A stretch of 64,000 bases of DNA from Sphaerochaeta associata (GTDB taxonomy: Bacteria > Spirochaetota > Spirochaetia > Sphaerochaetales > Sphaerochaetaceae), in assembly GCF_022869165.1 (NCBI RefSeq), contig NZ_CP094929.1:1550001-1614000 (forward strand), read 5' to 3'. This document shows positions 17,724-26,935 of this stretch, in pieces. The stretch's first letter is position 1. Each line of letters starts with the position of its first letter. Below the pieces are notes generated by a model. That model did no database searches. It had not been told where the DNA came from and was given only the letters and a program-made list of their open reading frames with translations. Made by a program: the position numbers and the translations under genes.

Positions 17724-17972
17724 ATGAGCGTGGGACAGCGTGGAGAAGTGTATTCAACGAGACTTGTCAAGAATGACAGGACCTATTTCTTTAATGTGAA
17801 AGAGAACATTTACGGGGACATGTTCCTCAATTTGGTAGAGAGCAAGGGTACTCCTGACAGTGATAAGTTCATCAGGCAGTCACTGATTGTCTATCAGGAA
17901 GATTTGGGAGAGTTCTTGAAGGAACTGCAGAAATCCTTGGATTTTATCAAGCAGAACACCAAGCAGAAATAA
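17724..17972 (+). CDS. PUR-domain nucleic-acid-binding protein (BpuR-like, DUF3276)
   Basis: An 82-residue protein that fits the single-repeat bacterial PUR-alpha family: GEVYSTRLVKNDRTYFFNVKE-type beta strands followed by the C-terminal helix DLGEFLKELQKSLDFI. Borrelia BpuR, of this family, binds DNA and RNA and controls gene expression. Here it stands alone with its own promoter and a strong terminator. The ATG has only a weak GCGAGG upstream. The match is by pattern recognition of the beta-beta-beta-alpha repeat; a structure-based search would settle it. Confidence 0.8.
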   Translation: MSVGQRGEVYSTRLVKNDRTYFFNVKENIYGDMFLNLVESKGTPDSDKFIRQSLIVYQEDLGEFLKELQKSLDFIKQNTKQK

Positions 17973-17980
17973 ACCAAGTG

Positions 17981-18005
17981 GGCAGCCGAAAGGCTGCCTT
18001 CCTTT
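17981..18005 (+). terminator. Terminator after the PUR-domain gene
   Basis: GGCAGCC-GAAA-GGCTGCC, a perfect 7-bp stem with a GNRA loop, then TTCCTTT. Confidence 0.85.
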
Positions 18006-18021
18006 AGCAGGAGAGGCATCG

Positions 18022-18480
18022 ATGGAAATAAGGATGATGCAGGCAGCTGATATTCCTGCAGTCTGTTCACTGGTCAGGCAGGTCTTCGACCAAGCCCTTG
18101 CCCCTGACTATACGCAAGAGGGAATACAGACTTTCTATGCATTCATTGAAGAAGAGGCGATGAGAAGCCGGCTCTCAGACGGCGGGTTTGGATTGGTTGC
18201 CTTCGTGGATGGAGACCTCGCTTCTCAGATAGAACTACGCAATAACTCCCATATCTGCCTGTTGTTCACCAAGGTGGAACATCAGGGTAAGGGTTTGGCA
18301 ATGGCTTTGGTTGAGCAGGCGCTGCAAATCTGCAAAGAACGAGACAAAAAGGTGGCGGCGGTCAGTGTAAATGCAGCGCTTTCTGCAGTCACTGCCTATA
18401 CACACCTGGGCTTCAAGCAGAGCTCTGCCGAGCAGGAAAGGAACGGTATACGATATGTACCGATGATCAGGCTTCTCTAG
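18022..18480 (+). CDS. GNAT-family N-acetyltransferase
   Basis: A 152-residue acetyl-CoA-dependent acyltransferase of unknown substrate. The acetyl-CoA loop is HQGKGLAMALVEQAL near residue 90, and the C-terminal YTHLGFKQ segment near 128 is typical of the fold. The ATG follows AGGAGAGG. Its stop overlaps the rnhB stop on the other strand, so the two genes converge without spacing. Confidence 0.9.
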   Translation: MEIRMMQAADIPAVCSLVRQVFDQALAPDYTQEGIQTFYAFIEEEAMRSRLSDGGFGLVAFVDGDLASQIELRNNSHICLLFTKVEHQGKGLAMALVEQALQICKERDKKVAAVSVNAALSAVTAYTHLGFKQSSAEQERNGIRYVPMIRLL

Positions 18481-19106
18481 AAGAGGGTTGCCTGCTTCTG
18501 TACTTTGTTTTGTTTCTGTTCAATATGAAAAGAACGGCGATGAATGGGGGACAACCCATAGAGCAGGCAAGCCTCTCGGTGCTCTGAGGTTGGATAGCCC
18601 TTGTGCTTTGCAAAGTTGTAGTGAGGCCATTTTCGGTGACAGAGCACCATGTAGCGGTCCCGTTGATTCTTGGCTAAAATGCTTGCAGCCATAATCTGCG
18701 GGACCAGAGCATCTCCGCCCACTATTGCCCGGGTGGCACAGTCAAGGTTCGGCCGTTGGTTGCCGTCGACAAGTGCTACATCAACATGAACTTTTGAACT
18801 GATTTTCTCGTAGGCTCGCTGCATGGCCAGAAGGGAGGCCTGAAGGATGTTGATCCGATCGATTTCCTTGGCAGTGGCAATTCCGATTGCCCAGTAGAGG
18901 GCTTTCTCCTTGATCACAATTTCTGCTTCAAGCCGGTGTTTCTCACTCAACTTTTTTGAGTCGTCGAGCAAGTGGGTGGGAAAATCCGGACCAAGAATGA
19001 CTGCAGCGGCTACAACAGGGCCTGCAAGCGGTCCCCTGCCGGCCTCATCCAAGCCGCATACTACCTGCGCTTCCTCTTCGAATGAAAACAACAGGGCCTC
19101 TTGCAC
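18477..19106 (-). CDS. rnhB: Ribonuclease HII
   Basis: RNase HII cuts the RNA strand of RNA-DNA hybrids and removes single ribonucleotides from DNA. The 209-residue protein has the catalytic set: Asp and Glu in GLDEAGRGPLAG near residue 19, Asp in VDGN near 110, and Asp in ILAKNQRDR near 145. The start is a GTG at 19106 with AGGAGG 5 bases upstream. It diverges from smc. Confidence 0.96.
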   Translation of the reverse strand: MQEALLFSFEEEAQVVCGLDEAGRGPLAGPVVAAAVILGPDFPTHLLDDSKKLSEKHRLEAEIVIKEKALYWAIGIATAKEIDRINILQASLLAMQRAYEKISSKVHVDVALVDGNQRPNLDCATRAIVGGDALVPQIMAASILAKNQRDRYMVLCHRKWPHYNFAKHKGYPTSEHREACLLYGLSPIHRRSFHIEQKQNKVQKQATLF

Positions 19107-19120
19107 ATTTTCCTCCTACT

Positions 19121-19148
19121 TTTACCGACGAACAACCTATGCTATAAT
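19121..19148 (+). promoter_or_regulatory. Promoter of smc
   Basis: TTTACC (19121-19126), 16 bases, TATAAT (19143-19148), 37 bases before the TTG start. Confidence 0.6.
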
Positions 19149-19185
19149 CCCCCCATTACTGCGTCAAGCATAGAGAGGGTGAATT

Positions 19186-22035
19186 TTGTTTCTAAAAAGC
19201 CTGGAGATATATGGTTTCAAATCCTTTGCGGACAAAGTGAATTTGGAATTTTCAGATGGAATTACCAGCCTGCTTGGCCCCAATGGATGTGGAAAAAGCA
19301 ACATTGTCGATGCCATCAAGTGGGTGCTCGGCGAACAATCAACAAAAACACTCCGGGCCGGTCGCATGGAAGATGTCATCTTCAACGGCACCGATACTCG
19401 CAAGCCCCTGCAGGTTGCAGAAGTATCCCTGGTCATCTCCAACGAGGAGCGTCACCTTGGTATTGAAGAGGCTGAGGTTGAGATTAAGCGCCGTATTTTC
19501 CGTAATGGAGAGAGTGAGTACTATCTGAACCGTAATCGGGTTCTTCTTAAGAACATTCGCGAGCTCTTCTACGACACGGGAGTAGGCAAGAGCGCCTACT
19601 CCATCCTGGAACAGGGGAAAATCGACCAGATTCTCTCCTCCAAGCCAGAAGACCGGCGCTATATTTTTGAGGAAGCGGCAGGTATTTCGCGGTTCAAGGT
19701 TCAAAGCATCGAAGCCGAGCGAAAATTAGCCAAGACCGATGAGAATATTTTGCAGGTTGAAACAATCCTCAAGGAAGTGAAGCGCAATTACGAGACCAAG
19801 AAGAATCAGGCGGCCAAGGCAATCTCCTATCGGAATCTCAAGAAAGAGCAATTCTCCCTCGAAGTCGATGTCCAGCTTTCAACCCTTAAATCGTACTTGT
19901 TGCTCAGGGAGAGCAAGATTGAGCAAAAGGAACGCCATGAGCGTGACTATGAAGCTCAGAAAGGCTCGCTCAGCAACTGTGATCAGGAAATCGAGCAGAT
20001 GCAGGACCAGCTTCGCACTTTGGGGTCCGAACGCATAACAATGCAGACCGAGCTTCAGCGACTGGATGAAGCCATCAAGGGCAAGGCGGATAAGCTGGAC
20101 TTGTTGACCCAGCGTTTCCGGGATTTTCTGCAGCAAAAGGATCAAGCAGCCTCCAGAAGCCAGGTTATATTGGAGCACATAGAACGCGACACCTCCGAAA
20201 TCGACCAAAAGTTGGACGAGATGGCCGACATTGATGCATCAGTTGTTCAACTTGAGGAGGAGATGGCACGCAACCAAAAAGCATTGGATGCATCCCGTGC
20301 CATGCTCTTGGGCCACAATGAGGAGATTGCCGGTTTGGAGGCGAAGAATCTTCGTCTGGATGAGACTCTTGAGGAACTCTCGCTGAGAATCAAGGAGTTG
20401 ACCGATATCATCGTCATCCAGCTGGAGGAGAAGCTGAAACAGAGCGGGTACAATTTGCAGAAAAAGCAGGCAGCAAGAGCCGACCTGGTTGAAGGCATCG
20501 AGCACGTGAAGAAAACTCTTGAGGAACAGATGCAATTCCTCAAGCAGCTTACTCATACCGCTCTTTCATCGCAGGATCTGGTTGAGCGTCAGATTCAGTT
20601 CCACCAAAGCCTGGGGATTGCTCTTGGACGTATACAAACCCTGTTTCAGACGTATGAGGCCATGCAACCGTCCTTCCTTGACGAGCTCATCAGCCCCGAA
20701 GGTACGATTTCGGAGAAACATCGTCTGGATGATCGAATGCTTTCCATACGCAAACAGGTGCAGTCGAATCGTGAACGCATCGCCTATCTGCGAGAAGAAA
20801 ACGTACGGCTTTCCCAGGAGATCGAACGGTACCAAGACTCCATCGGCGACCAGAAGGTTGCCATGAATCAGCTGCTCTCCCAAAAGAGTGCAGCCAAGGA
20901 GTGGGTGTCCAAATTGCAGCGCTCGGTCACCGAGCAGGAGTACCAATACAAGGATGCCCTCAAACTGGCTGAAACCGCTCAAGAGAGGATTTATGAGACA
21001 CAGGAGGATATCCGTAGTGTCGAAGGCGAGGTGAAGGAGAGTAAAAGCCGCATTGCTTCACTGAATGCGGATCTGAAAGAGTTGATTCTGGTCATTGAAG
21101 AGCAGAGCAACCAGATCCGTGCAAAGCAAAACCAGAAGAATGAGCGCTATGAAGAGCTTCAGAACCTCAGGTCGGAGAAAGAGAAGCTTGAGCTGCAGAT
21201 CGACCAGCTTGCAAGCAATGTCGCATCCTTGTACACCAATTTCTTTGACAACTATGGAAAGAGTCTGAAAGAGTTCGAAGGCCGGATGAGCGAGGAAACA
21301 GCTGACATTCCCGTTCTCAAGGCCCGTTTGGACGAAGTGAGAAAAAGCATAGATGGGATGGGATACATAAACCAAATGGCGGAGGAGGAGTTCGGCGAGG
21401 TCAAGGAGCAGTATGACTTTCTGACCAAACAGCTGGATGACCTGAACAAGGCAAAGGCTGATCTGGATTCTGTGGTGCTTCAGATCAAGAGCCGCAGTGA
21501 AGAGCTTTTTCTGGCATCCTACAAGCAGATCAGTCAGAATTTCCAGGAGATGTTCCGTCGATTATTCGGAGGAGGGCGCGCCGAACTGACCCTGGTCGAC
21601 CCCCAGAATGTCTTGGAGAGCGGAATCGACATTCTTGCACAGCCTCCGGGAAAGAAACTGACACACCTGGCCCTGCTCAGCGGTGGAGAACGATCGATGA
21701 CCGCCGTCGCACTATTGTTTGCAACCTATTTGGTAAAGCCATCGCCATTCTGTATTCTCGATGAGATCGATGCAGCCCTCGATGACCGGAATATCGGATA
21801 TTTTCTCTCGGTACTGGAGGAATTCGCCCGAAAGAGCCAATTCATCATCATCACTCACAACAAGCATACCGTCATGGGAAGCCAGACTCTGCTGGGGGTA
21901 ACCCAGATGGAAGCCGGGGTATCTACGATGGTCAGCTACCGTATCGGAAACTTTAAAGGCGAGCAGGTTATTCTCAACGAGCAGCAACAGGCTGTTTCGT
22001 TCGATGAGGAAGGCCAGTCTCTTGGCGGTTCTTGA
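19186..22035 (+). CDS. smc: Chromosome segregation ATPase SMC, short form
   Basis: SMC proteins dimerise and compact and separate chromosomes. The N-terminal head has Walker A LLGPNGCGKSN near residue 33, and the C-terminal head has the signature LSGGERSMTAVALL and Walker B FCILDEIDAALDD near 840-870. Long heptad-rich coiled coils lie between (about 165-390 and 480-780). At 949 residues it is some 200 shorter than the usual 1150-1200, and I see no canonical hinge between the coils, only a short stretch near 430-480. The start is TTG at 19186 with GAGAGGGTGA upstream. ffh follows after 62 bases. Confidence 0.93.
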   Translation: MFLKSLEIYGFKSFADKVNLEFSDGITSLLGPNGCGKSNIVDAIKWVLGEQSTKTLRAGRMEDVIFNGTDTRKPLQVAEVSLVISNEERHLGIEEAEVEIKRRIFRNGESEYYLNRNRVLLKNIRELFYDTGVGKSAYSILEQGKIDQILSSKPEDRRYIFEEAAGISRFKVQSIEAERKLAKTDENILQVETILKEVKRNYETKKNQAAKAISYRNLKKEQFSLEVDVQLSTLKSYLLLRESKIEQKERHERDYEAQKGSLSNCDQEIEQMQDQLRTLGSERITMQTELQRLDEAIKGKADKLDLLTQRFRDFLQQKDQAASRSQVILEHIERDTSEIDQKLDEMADIDASVVQLEEEMARNQKALDASRAMLLGHNEEIAGLEAKNLRLDETLEELSLRIKELTDIIVIQLEEKLKQSGYNLQKKQAARADLVEGIEHVKKTLEEQMQFLKQLTHTALSSQDLVERQIQFHQSLGIALGRIQTLFQTYEAMQPSFLDELISPEGTISEKHRLDDRMLSIRKQVQSNRERIAYLREENVRLSQEIERYQDSIGDQKVAMNQLLSQKSAAKEWVSKLQRSVTEQEYQYKDALKLAETAQERIYETQEDIRSVEGEVKESKSRIASLNADLKELILVIEEQSNQIRAKQNQKNERYEELQNLRSEKEKLELQIDQLASNVASLYTNFFDNYGKSLKEFEGRMSEETADIPVLKARLDEVRKSIDGMGYINQMAEEEFGEVKEQYDFLTKQLDDLNKAKADLDSVVLQIKSRSEELFLASYKQISQNFQEMFRRLFGGGRAELTLVDPQNVLESGIDILAQPPGKKLTHLALLSGGERSMTAVALLFATYLVKPSPFCILDEIDAALDDRNIGYFLSVLEEFARKSQFIIITHNKHTVMGSQTLLGVTQMEAGVSTMVSYRIGNFKGEQVILNEQQQAVSFDEEGQSLGGS

Positions 22036-22097
22036 CAGAAAAGACTGCTGTACGGTATAAGATGTAACTTGAGTGAAATTCATAATAGAGTAAGGTA

Positions 22098-23432
22098 ATG
22101 TTTGATTCAATAAGCGATAAGTTCTCCGGCATCATGCGAACGTTTGCCGGCAAGTCCAAAATAACCGAGAAGAACATCCAGGATGCCGTTGAAGAAATCA
22201 AGGTGGCGCTCCTGGATGCTGACGTGAACCTGCGGGTTGTCAGACGCTTCATCAATGGGACCATGGAAGAAGCTCTCGGGGAGAAAGTCCTCAAGGCCGT
22301 CGACCCGGGTCAACAGTTCGTGAAGATCGTCTATGATCGCATGGTTGCCCTGCTCGGGGATGAGGAGAACCAGAAACTCTTACTCAAAGGTCCCGATACC
22401 ACCACCGTCATATTGATGATGGGTTTGCAGGGCTCTGGCAAGACCACCACCAGTGCAAAGCTGGCAGCCAGGCTCAAGCGAGAGGGCAGGCGTCCCCTGT
22501 TGGTTGCAGCCGACTTGGTAAGACCTGCAGCCATCCTGCAATTACAGGTTCTCGGTGAATCTGTCGGTGTACCGGTCTTTACCCTTGAAGGGGAGAAAGA
22601 CCCGTCCAAGGTTGCAAAGGCAGCCCTTTCCCAGGCAAGGAAAGATCAACGCGACATCCTTATTGTAGATACCAGCGGACGCATGCACCTCGATCAGACT
22701 CTCATGGATGAGATCCAGAAGGTCCGTGATGCAATCAAGCCGGATGAAACGCTTTTTGTCGCAGACTCCATGACCGGCCAGAATGCCGTTGCCATCGCCC
22801 AGGAATTTGAGCAGAAGGTTGGTATTTCGGGTGTCATCCTCTCCAAGTTCGATAGTGATACCCGCGGTGGTGCCGCACTCTCACTGCGTTCGGTTGTCGG
22901 AAAGCCCATCAAATTCATCGGTGTCGGTGAGAAGATGGATGACATCGAGCCGTTCTATCCCGAGCGCATCGCAAGCCGAATCCTTGGCATGGGCGATATC
23001 GTCAGCTTGGTGGAAAAGGCACAGAGTGCCATCGACGAAAAAGATGCACTCAGAATGCAGGAGAAGATGGCGAAGAACACCTTCGACCTGCAGGACTACC
23101 TTGATCAATTGAACAATATGGACAAGATGGGTTCGATGGAGCAGCTGCTGGAGATGATACCCGGAGCCAAGGGACAGATCAGCGAGGATGACATCGACAA
23201 GGCGGAAATTCGCAGGGAGAAAGCAATTATTCTTTCCATGACCTATGCGGAACGTGCGAATTACCATATAATGGGGCCGACCAGACGTAAACGGGTGGCT
23301 GCCGGCAGCGGAACCACTGTATCGGATGTAAACCGTTTGCTGAAAAAGTTTGAGAAAATGCGACTTACGATGAAGAAGTTTGCAAAAAATAAAAAATACC
23401 AGGCTGCAATGCTGAAACAGATGGGTATGTAG
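22098..23432 (+). CDS. ffh: Signal recognition particle GTPase Ffh
   Basis: Ffh binds signal sequences on nascent chains and, with 4.5S RNA and FtsY, targets them to the membrane. The 444-residue protein has the N domain, the GTPase domain (GLQGSGKTTT near residue 107, DTSGR near 193, SKFD near 252) and a methionine-rich M domain (about 300-444) with MEQLLEMIPG. It leads a conserved cluster with rpsP, a KH protein, rimM, trmD and rplS. Confidence 0.98.
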   Translation: MFDSISDKFSGIMRTFAGKSKITEKNIQDAVEEIKVALLDADVNLRVVRRFINGTMEEALGEKVLKAVDPGQQFVKIVYDRMVALLGDEENQKLLLKGPDTTTVILMMGLQGSGKTTTSAKLAARLKREGRRPLLVAADLVRPAAILQLQVLGESVGVPVFTLEGEKDPSKVAKAALSQARKDQRDILIVDTSGRMHLDQTLMDEIQKVRDAIKPDETLFVADSMTGQNAVAIAQEFEQKVGISGVILSKFDSDTRGGAALSLRSVVGKPIKFIGVGEKMDDIEPFYPERIASRILGMGDIVSLVEKAQSAIDEKDALRMQEKMAKNTFDLQDYLDQLNNMDKMGSMEQLLEMIPGAKGQISEDDIDKAEIRREKAIILSMTYAERANYHIMGPTRRKRVAAGSGTTVSDVNRLLKKFEKMRLTMKKFAKNKKYQAAMLKQMGM

Positions 23433-23457
23433 AGTTGAATTCGTAGGAGGAATTGAC

Positions 23458-23724
23458 GTGAGCACAAGCATGAGACTGAAGAGATTTGGCAGCAAGAAGA
23501 GACCTGACTACCGTATCGTGGTGATGGACTCCAGGGCTAACACCCAGAGCAGAACCCTCGATGAGGTTGGTCAGTACCACCCCTTGGCCGAGAAGGACAA
23601 GCAGGTTGTACTGCAGGTCGAAAAGATTAAGGAATGGCTCGTCAAGGGTGCACAGCCCAGCGATACCGTAAAAAGCCTGCTCAACAGAAATGGTGTAACT
23701 GTAACCAGAACTGTCCAGGAATAA
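23458..23724 (+). CDS. rpsP: 30S ribosomal protein S16
   Basis: S16 binds 16S rRNA in the 30S body. The 88-residue protein has the family block MRLKRFGSKKRPDYRIVVMDSR. The start is most likely the GTG at 23458, 7 bases after a perfect AGGAGG; the first Met of the usual sequence is four codons later. It is in the ffh-rplS cluster. Confidence 0.97.
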   Translation: MSTSMRLKRFGSKKRPDYRIVVMDSRANTQSRTLDEVGQYHPLAEKDKQVVLQVEKIKEWLVKGAQPSDTVKSLLNRNGVTVTRTVQE

Positions 23725-23733
23725 TTCCAGGAG

Positions 23734-23973
23734 ATGGTTGTGGAAAAAGATCTTGTTGAATACATTGTAAAGTCACTGGTTGATGTCCCTGACGAAGTCA
23801 GCATCAATGTGGTCGAGGGCGAAAAGTCCACGATCCTTGAGCTGAAGGTCGCCAGCGAGGATGTCGGCAAGGTGATCGGCAAGCAAGGCCGCATTGCAAA
23901 GGCTATCAGGACAATCCTGAGTGCCTCAGCCACCAAGGGTGGCAAGCGTGCCGTGCTCGAAATTCTGGACTGA
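23734..23973 (+). CDS. khpA: KH-domain RNA-binding protein (KhpA type)
   Basis: A 79-residue protein made of a single KH domain, with the GxxG loop VIGKQGR near residue 50. Its place between rpsP and rimM is the standard one for KhpA, which binds RNA as a partner of KhpB in other bacteria. The ATG follows AGGAG. Length is normal. Confidence 0.93.
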   Translation: MVVEKDLVEYIVKSLVDVPDEVSINVVEGEKSTILELKVASEDVGKVIGKQGRIAKAIRTILSASATKGGKRAVLEILD

Positions 23974-23976
23974 CGT

Positions 23977-24483
23977 ATGGAAGAGTTGCTCTGGACTGCT
24001 ACCGTTAAGAGCCCGTTTGGGATTAGTGGTGAGGTGAAAATTCATCCGCACAATGATGATTGTTCCTACCTTGGAAAACTCAAGGAGGTCATCCTGCGTG
24101 CAAAGGATGGTGCAGAGCAGCGCCTCACGATACAAGGTTTCAGGATGATGGGTTCTCAGGCCCTGATGAAGTTCGAGGGATTTGATGATCCTGAAACTGC
24201 AAGGGCCCTGAACGGTCAGCACCTGATGGTGGAACGCAGCAAGGCAGCCCCTCTGAAGAAGGGACAGTACTATGTTGCCGACCTTATTGGTTGTACGTTG
24301 GTGCATGAAGGCAAGGCTCTTGCAGAAGTGGTCAGCAGTATGGATGGTGCTCAGGCCGTATTGTTGGAAGTTCGTACGGCTGAAGACCAACTCTATATGG
24401 TACCCTACCTGAAGGAGTATATTGGAGAGGTTGATCTGCAGAACCGAACGATTGAGTTGAAGACTCCCTGGATTCTCTCGTGA
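23977..24483 (+). CDS. rimM: Ribosome maturation factor RimM
   Basis: RimM assists assembly of the 30S head with S19. The 168-residue protein has the N-terminal RimM barrel (VKSPFGISGEVKIHP near residue 8) and a C-terminal PRC barrel ending in the VPYLKEYIGEVDL segment. It starts 3 bases after the KH gene and its stop overlaps the GTG start of trmD. Confidence 0.96.
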   Translation: MEELLWTATVKSPFGISGEVKIHPHNDDCSYLGKLKEVILRAKDGAEQRLTIQGFRMMGSQALMKFEGFDDPETARALNGQHLMVERSKAAPLKKGQYYVADLIGCTLVHEGKALAEVVSSMDGAQAVLLEVRTAEDQLYMVPYLKEYIGEVDLQNRTIELKTPWILS

Positions 24484-25232
24484 AGATTCAGATAGTCACC
24501 CTTTTTCCCGAGATGGTGGAGGGGTTCTTCGAAAATTCAATCATGAGGCGGGCTGTGCAAAGCGGCTTTGTGGAGTATGAAATCATTGACTTCCGCCGCT
24601 TTGCCACCGATAAGCATCAGAGTTGTGACGATGTACCCTATGGAGGAGGAGCAGGCATGGTGATCAAAGCTGATCCACTGTGCAAGGCACTCTCTTCCAT
24701 CGAGGCGCAGTCCAAACGGGTCGTGTATGCTTCCCCCTCTGGAAAACGCTTCACCCAGCAGTATGCCGAGATCCTGAGCAAGGAAGACGAATTGGTCTTC
24801 ATCTGCGGTCATTATGAAGGTATTGACCAACGTGTGATTGACCTATATGTTGATGACGAGATTAGTATCGGGGATTATGTTATCAGCAGCGGGGAAGTCT
24901 CCACCTTGGTGATTGTCGACGCAGTCTATCGTCTTCTGGACGGTGTGATATCAAGCGACTCACTTTCGGAGGAGAGTTTTCATGATAATTTGCTCGAATA
25001 TCCCCAATATACAAGGCCTGAGACCTATTGCTCAAAAGGTGTCCCTGATGTATTATTGAGCGGACATCATGCCAAAATTGGCCAATGGCGACTGCAGAAA
25101 CGGTTGGAGAAGACTTTGTCACATCGGCCGGATTTGTTGGAGACGGCATCCTTGGATGCGAACTCCAGAAAGATTTTGAATGCATTGAAAGAACATAGTG
25201 CGAAGGGGACCGTAGACGATGGATGTTATTAA
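24480..25232 (+). CDS. trmD: tRNA (guanine-37-N1)-methyltransferase
   Basis: TrmD methylates G37 next to the anticodon of some tRNAs, which prevents frameshifting. It is a SPOUT enzyme whose knot is marked by [11 protein letters not shown] near residue 110 and [11 protein letters not shown] near 130. The start is a GTG that overlaps the rimM stop (GTGA). Its 3' end overlaps the rplS start by 14 bases. Confidence 0.97.
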   Translation: MKIQIVTLFPEMVEGFFENSIMRRAVQSGFVEYEIIDFRRFATDKHQSCDDVPYGGGAGMVIKADPLCKALSSIEAQSKRVVYASPSGKRFTQQYAEILSKEDELVFICGHYEGIDQRVIDLYVDDEISIGDYVISSGEVSTLVIVDAVYRLLDGVISSDSLSEESFHDNLLEYPQYTRPETYCSKGVPDVLLSGHHAKIGQWRLQKRLEKTLSHRPDLLETASLDANSRKILNALKEHSAKGTVDDGCY

Positions 25233-25575
25233 GGCTATTGAGTCAGAACAGATGAAGGAAAATGCAGAAAATTTCTGCGTTGGCGATACCGTAAAAGTGT
25301 TCTTCAAAATTATTGAAGGTACCAATGAGCGTGTTCAGGTTTTCGAAGGCCTGGTTATTGCCAAGAATAATGGTGGAATTCGGAGAACGTTTGTTGTCCG
25401 CAAGATTTCCTACGGCGTAGGTGTGGAAAGGATTTTCCCCTTGCACTCCCCCCGTATCGAAAAGATTGAAGTCATCCGCAAGGGCCGTGTCAGAAGAGCG
25501 AAGCTCTACTATATCCGTGGCAAGGTCGGCAAGAAGGCCAAGGTCAAGGAACTTATCCGCAAGAAGAACGCCTAA
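25219..25575 (+). CDS. rplS: 50S ribosomal protein L19
   Basis: L19 lies at the 30S-50S interface. The 118-residue protein has the expected block [26 protein letters not shown]. The ATG is inside the last codons of trmD, so translation is probably coupled. It is the last gene of the ffh cluster, followed by a terminator. Confidence 0.98.
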   Translation: MDVIKAIESEQMKENAENFCVGDTVKVFFKIIEGTNERVQVFEGLVIAKNNGGIRRTFVVRKISYGVGVERIFPLHSPRIEKIEVIRKGRVRRAKLYYIRGKVGKKAKVKELIRKKNA

Positions 25576-25601
25576 AGGTTGTTCGACACGCGTATTCAAG
25601 G

Positions 25602-25624
25602 GGACGGCAGGTTGCCGTCCTTTT
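25602..25624 (+). terminator. Terminator of the ffh-rplS cluster
   Basis: GGACGGCA paired with TGCCGTCC (25602-25609 with 25613-25620), loop 3 bases, followed by TTTTCTGTT. Confidence 0.88.
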
Positions 25625-25679
25625 CTGTTGTATTGCCCTCCTTTGCAAAACAAGGTAGGCTAGTCTATGCGAGGTAGAG

Positions 25680-26171
25680 ATGGAAGCAGAGAAACCAGTC
25701 AATGAGCAAGGGCAGATGAAACGGGAGAAAGGCCGCAAGGACAAACGCAATCGATCCAAGAAGCAGTCCAAGGCGAAACAGACACAGAAAGAGAGTGTCA
25801 ATAAACCCAAGAACACCCTTCTGCCTGAACAGGGTAAAAAAGTATTTCACAGCAATCTTCCCCAGGTTCCCGTCAAGAGAGTGGCCGAACCGCTTGAGGG
25901 TTGTAAAATCTGCGGTGAAGTCATTGATGTCATCGCCAGCGCCTTGACACATCCTGAAGGCGGCTTCTGTCATTTTGATTGTGTATTGAACCAGATTGCC
26001 GCAGAGCAACCGTTGGCCGACAACCAGAAGGTCAGTTACATCGGAAGGGGAACCTTTGCGGTGGTTGAGACTAAAGAAGACGGTACGTATACATTTCTCA
26101 GACGGGTGGTTTGGGAGAATGCTGAATCCTTCGAACAGATGAAGAAATTCGTGGAGGCGACCAAACAATGA
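25680..26171 (+). CDS. Hypothetical basic protein with a Cys/His cluster, coupled to coaD
   Basis: A 163-residue protein of no family I can name. Residues 1-55 are Lys/Arg/Gln-rich and look disordered. Residues 75-105 contain CKIC, then CHFDC about 22 residues later, a pattern that could bind zinc. The rest is a small mixed alpha/beta domain. Its stop overlaps the coaD start (ATGA), so it is translated with coaD. The basic tail and possible zinc site suggest nucleic-acid binding; this is inference. Confidence 0.75.
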   Translation: MEAEKPVNEQGQMKREKGRKDKRNRSKKQSKAKQTQKESVNKPKNTLLPEQGKKVFHSNLPQVPVKRVAEPLEGCKICGEVIDVIASALTHPEGGFCHFDCVLNQIAAEQPLADNQKVSYIGRGTFAVVETKEDGTYTFLRRVVWENAESFEQMKKFVEATKQ

Positions 26172-26668
26172 GTATTCCCAGCAGGACAGCCATGCTTCCA
26201 GGCTCTTTCGATCCCCCGACTAACGGACACATCGACATCATTGAACGCAGTGCCCGTCTGTACGAGAAACTCTATGTCGTAGTAGCGGACAATGTGCAAA
26301 AGCAATGTCTGTTCACCCCCGCCGAACGCATGGAGATGCTGCGTCAAATACTTATAGATCATAAGAACATCGAAGTGGTAAGCTATCGCGGCTTGGTTGT
26401 AGACTTTGCTCGCGACCATCAGGTAGGGGTTATGATCAGGGGTGTCAGGGCTCTGGTCGACTTCGGCTACGAGTTTGAATTGGCTATGACCAACAAGCAG
26501 CTCAACGCAGCCCTGGAAGTCCTGTTCATGCCTACCAGCCCTAAATATTTTCAGCTTAGATCGAGTGCCATCAAGGAGATGGCTGCCTACGGAGCCGATA
26601 TCAGCCCGATGGTCCCCCCCCTTGTCGTACAAATGATGAGAAATCGAATCAAGTTGTTGACGCTTTAG
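26168..26668 (+). CDS. coaD: Phosphopantetheine adenylyltransferase
   Basis: CoaD joins 4'-phosphopantetheine and ATP to make dephospho-CoA. The 166-residue protein has the nucleotidyltransferase motif GSFDPPTNGH near residue 12, the VMIRGVRALVDFGYE segment near 87, and an LRSSAIKE segment in place of the common ISSTxVRE. It is coupled to the unknown gene upstream. coaX for an earlier step is at 14253. Confidence 0.97.
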   Translation: MSIPSRTAMLPGSFDPPTNGHIDIIERSARLYEKLYVVVADNVQKQCLFTPAERMEMLRQILIDHKNIEVVSYRGLVVDFARDHQVGVMIRGVRALVDFGYEFELAMTNKQLNAALEVLFMPTSPKYFQLRSSAIKEMAAYGADISPMVPPLVVQMMRNRIKLLTL

Positions 26669-26728
26669 GGGTTTTCCGTTATTCTTCCATACGTGTCAAA
26701 ATTTTGCATAGTGTAAGAGGATATCAAC

Positions 26729-26914
26729 ATGGCAACACCCAAATATAAGACTTCGAAGGCAAGTGCCGCTTCCAGAAAGGCTGCCAACATGCGTCTTGCT
26801 GCCCCCACGCTCTCCCAGTGTGGTACCTGTGGAAATATGGTTCTGCCTCACCGCGTGTGCCCCAAGTGCGGATTCTATCGTGGCGTGCAGGTCATCGAGC
26901 TGCAGGACAAATAA
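26729..26914 (+). CDS. rpmF: 50S ribosomal protein L32, zinc form
   Basis: A 61-residue protein with the N-terminal PKYKTSKA block and four cysteines (CGTCG and CPKCG) that form a zinc ribbon. acpP follows after 21 bases and rnc after that, a common order in bacteria. Confidence 0.97.
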   Translation: MATPKYKTSKASAASRKAANMRLAAPTLSQCGTCGNMVLPHRVCPKCGFYRGVQVIELQDK

Positions 26915-26935
26915 GTAATACTCAGGAGAAGCGAG

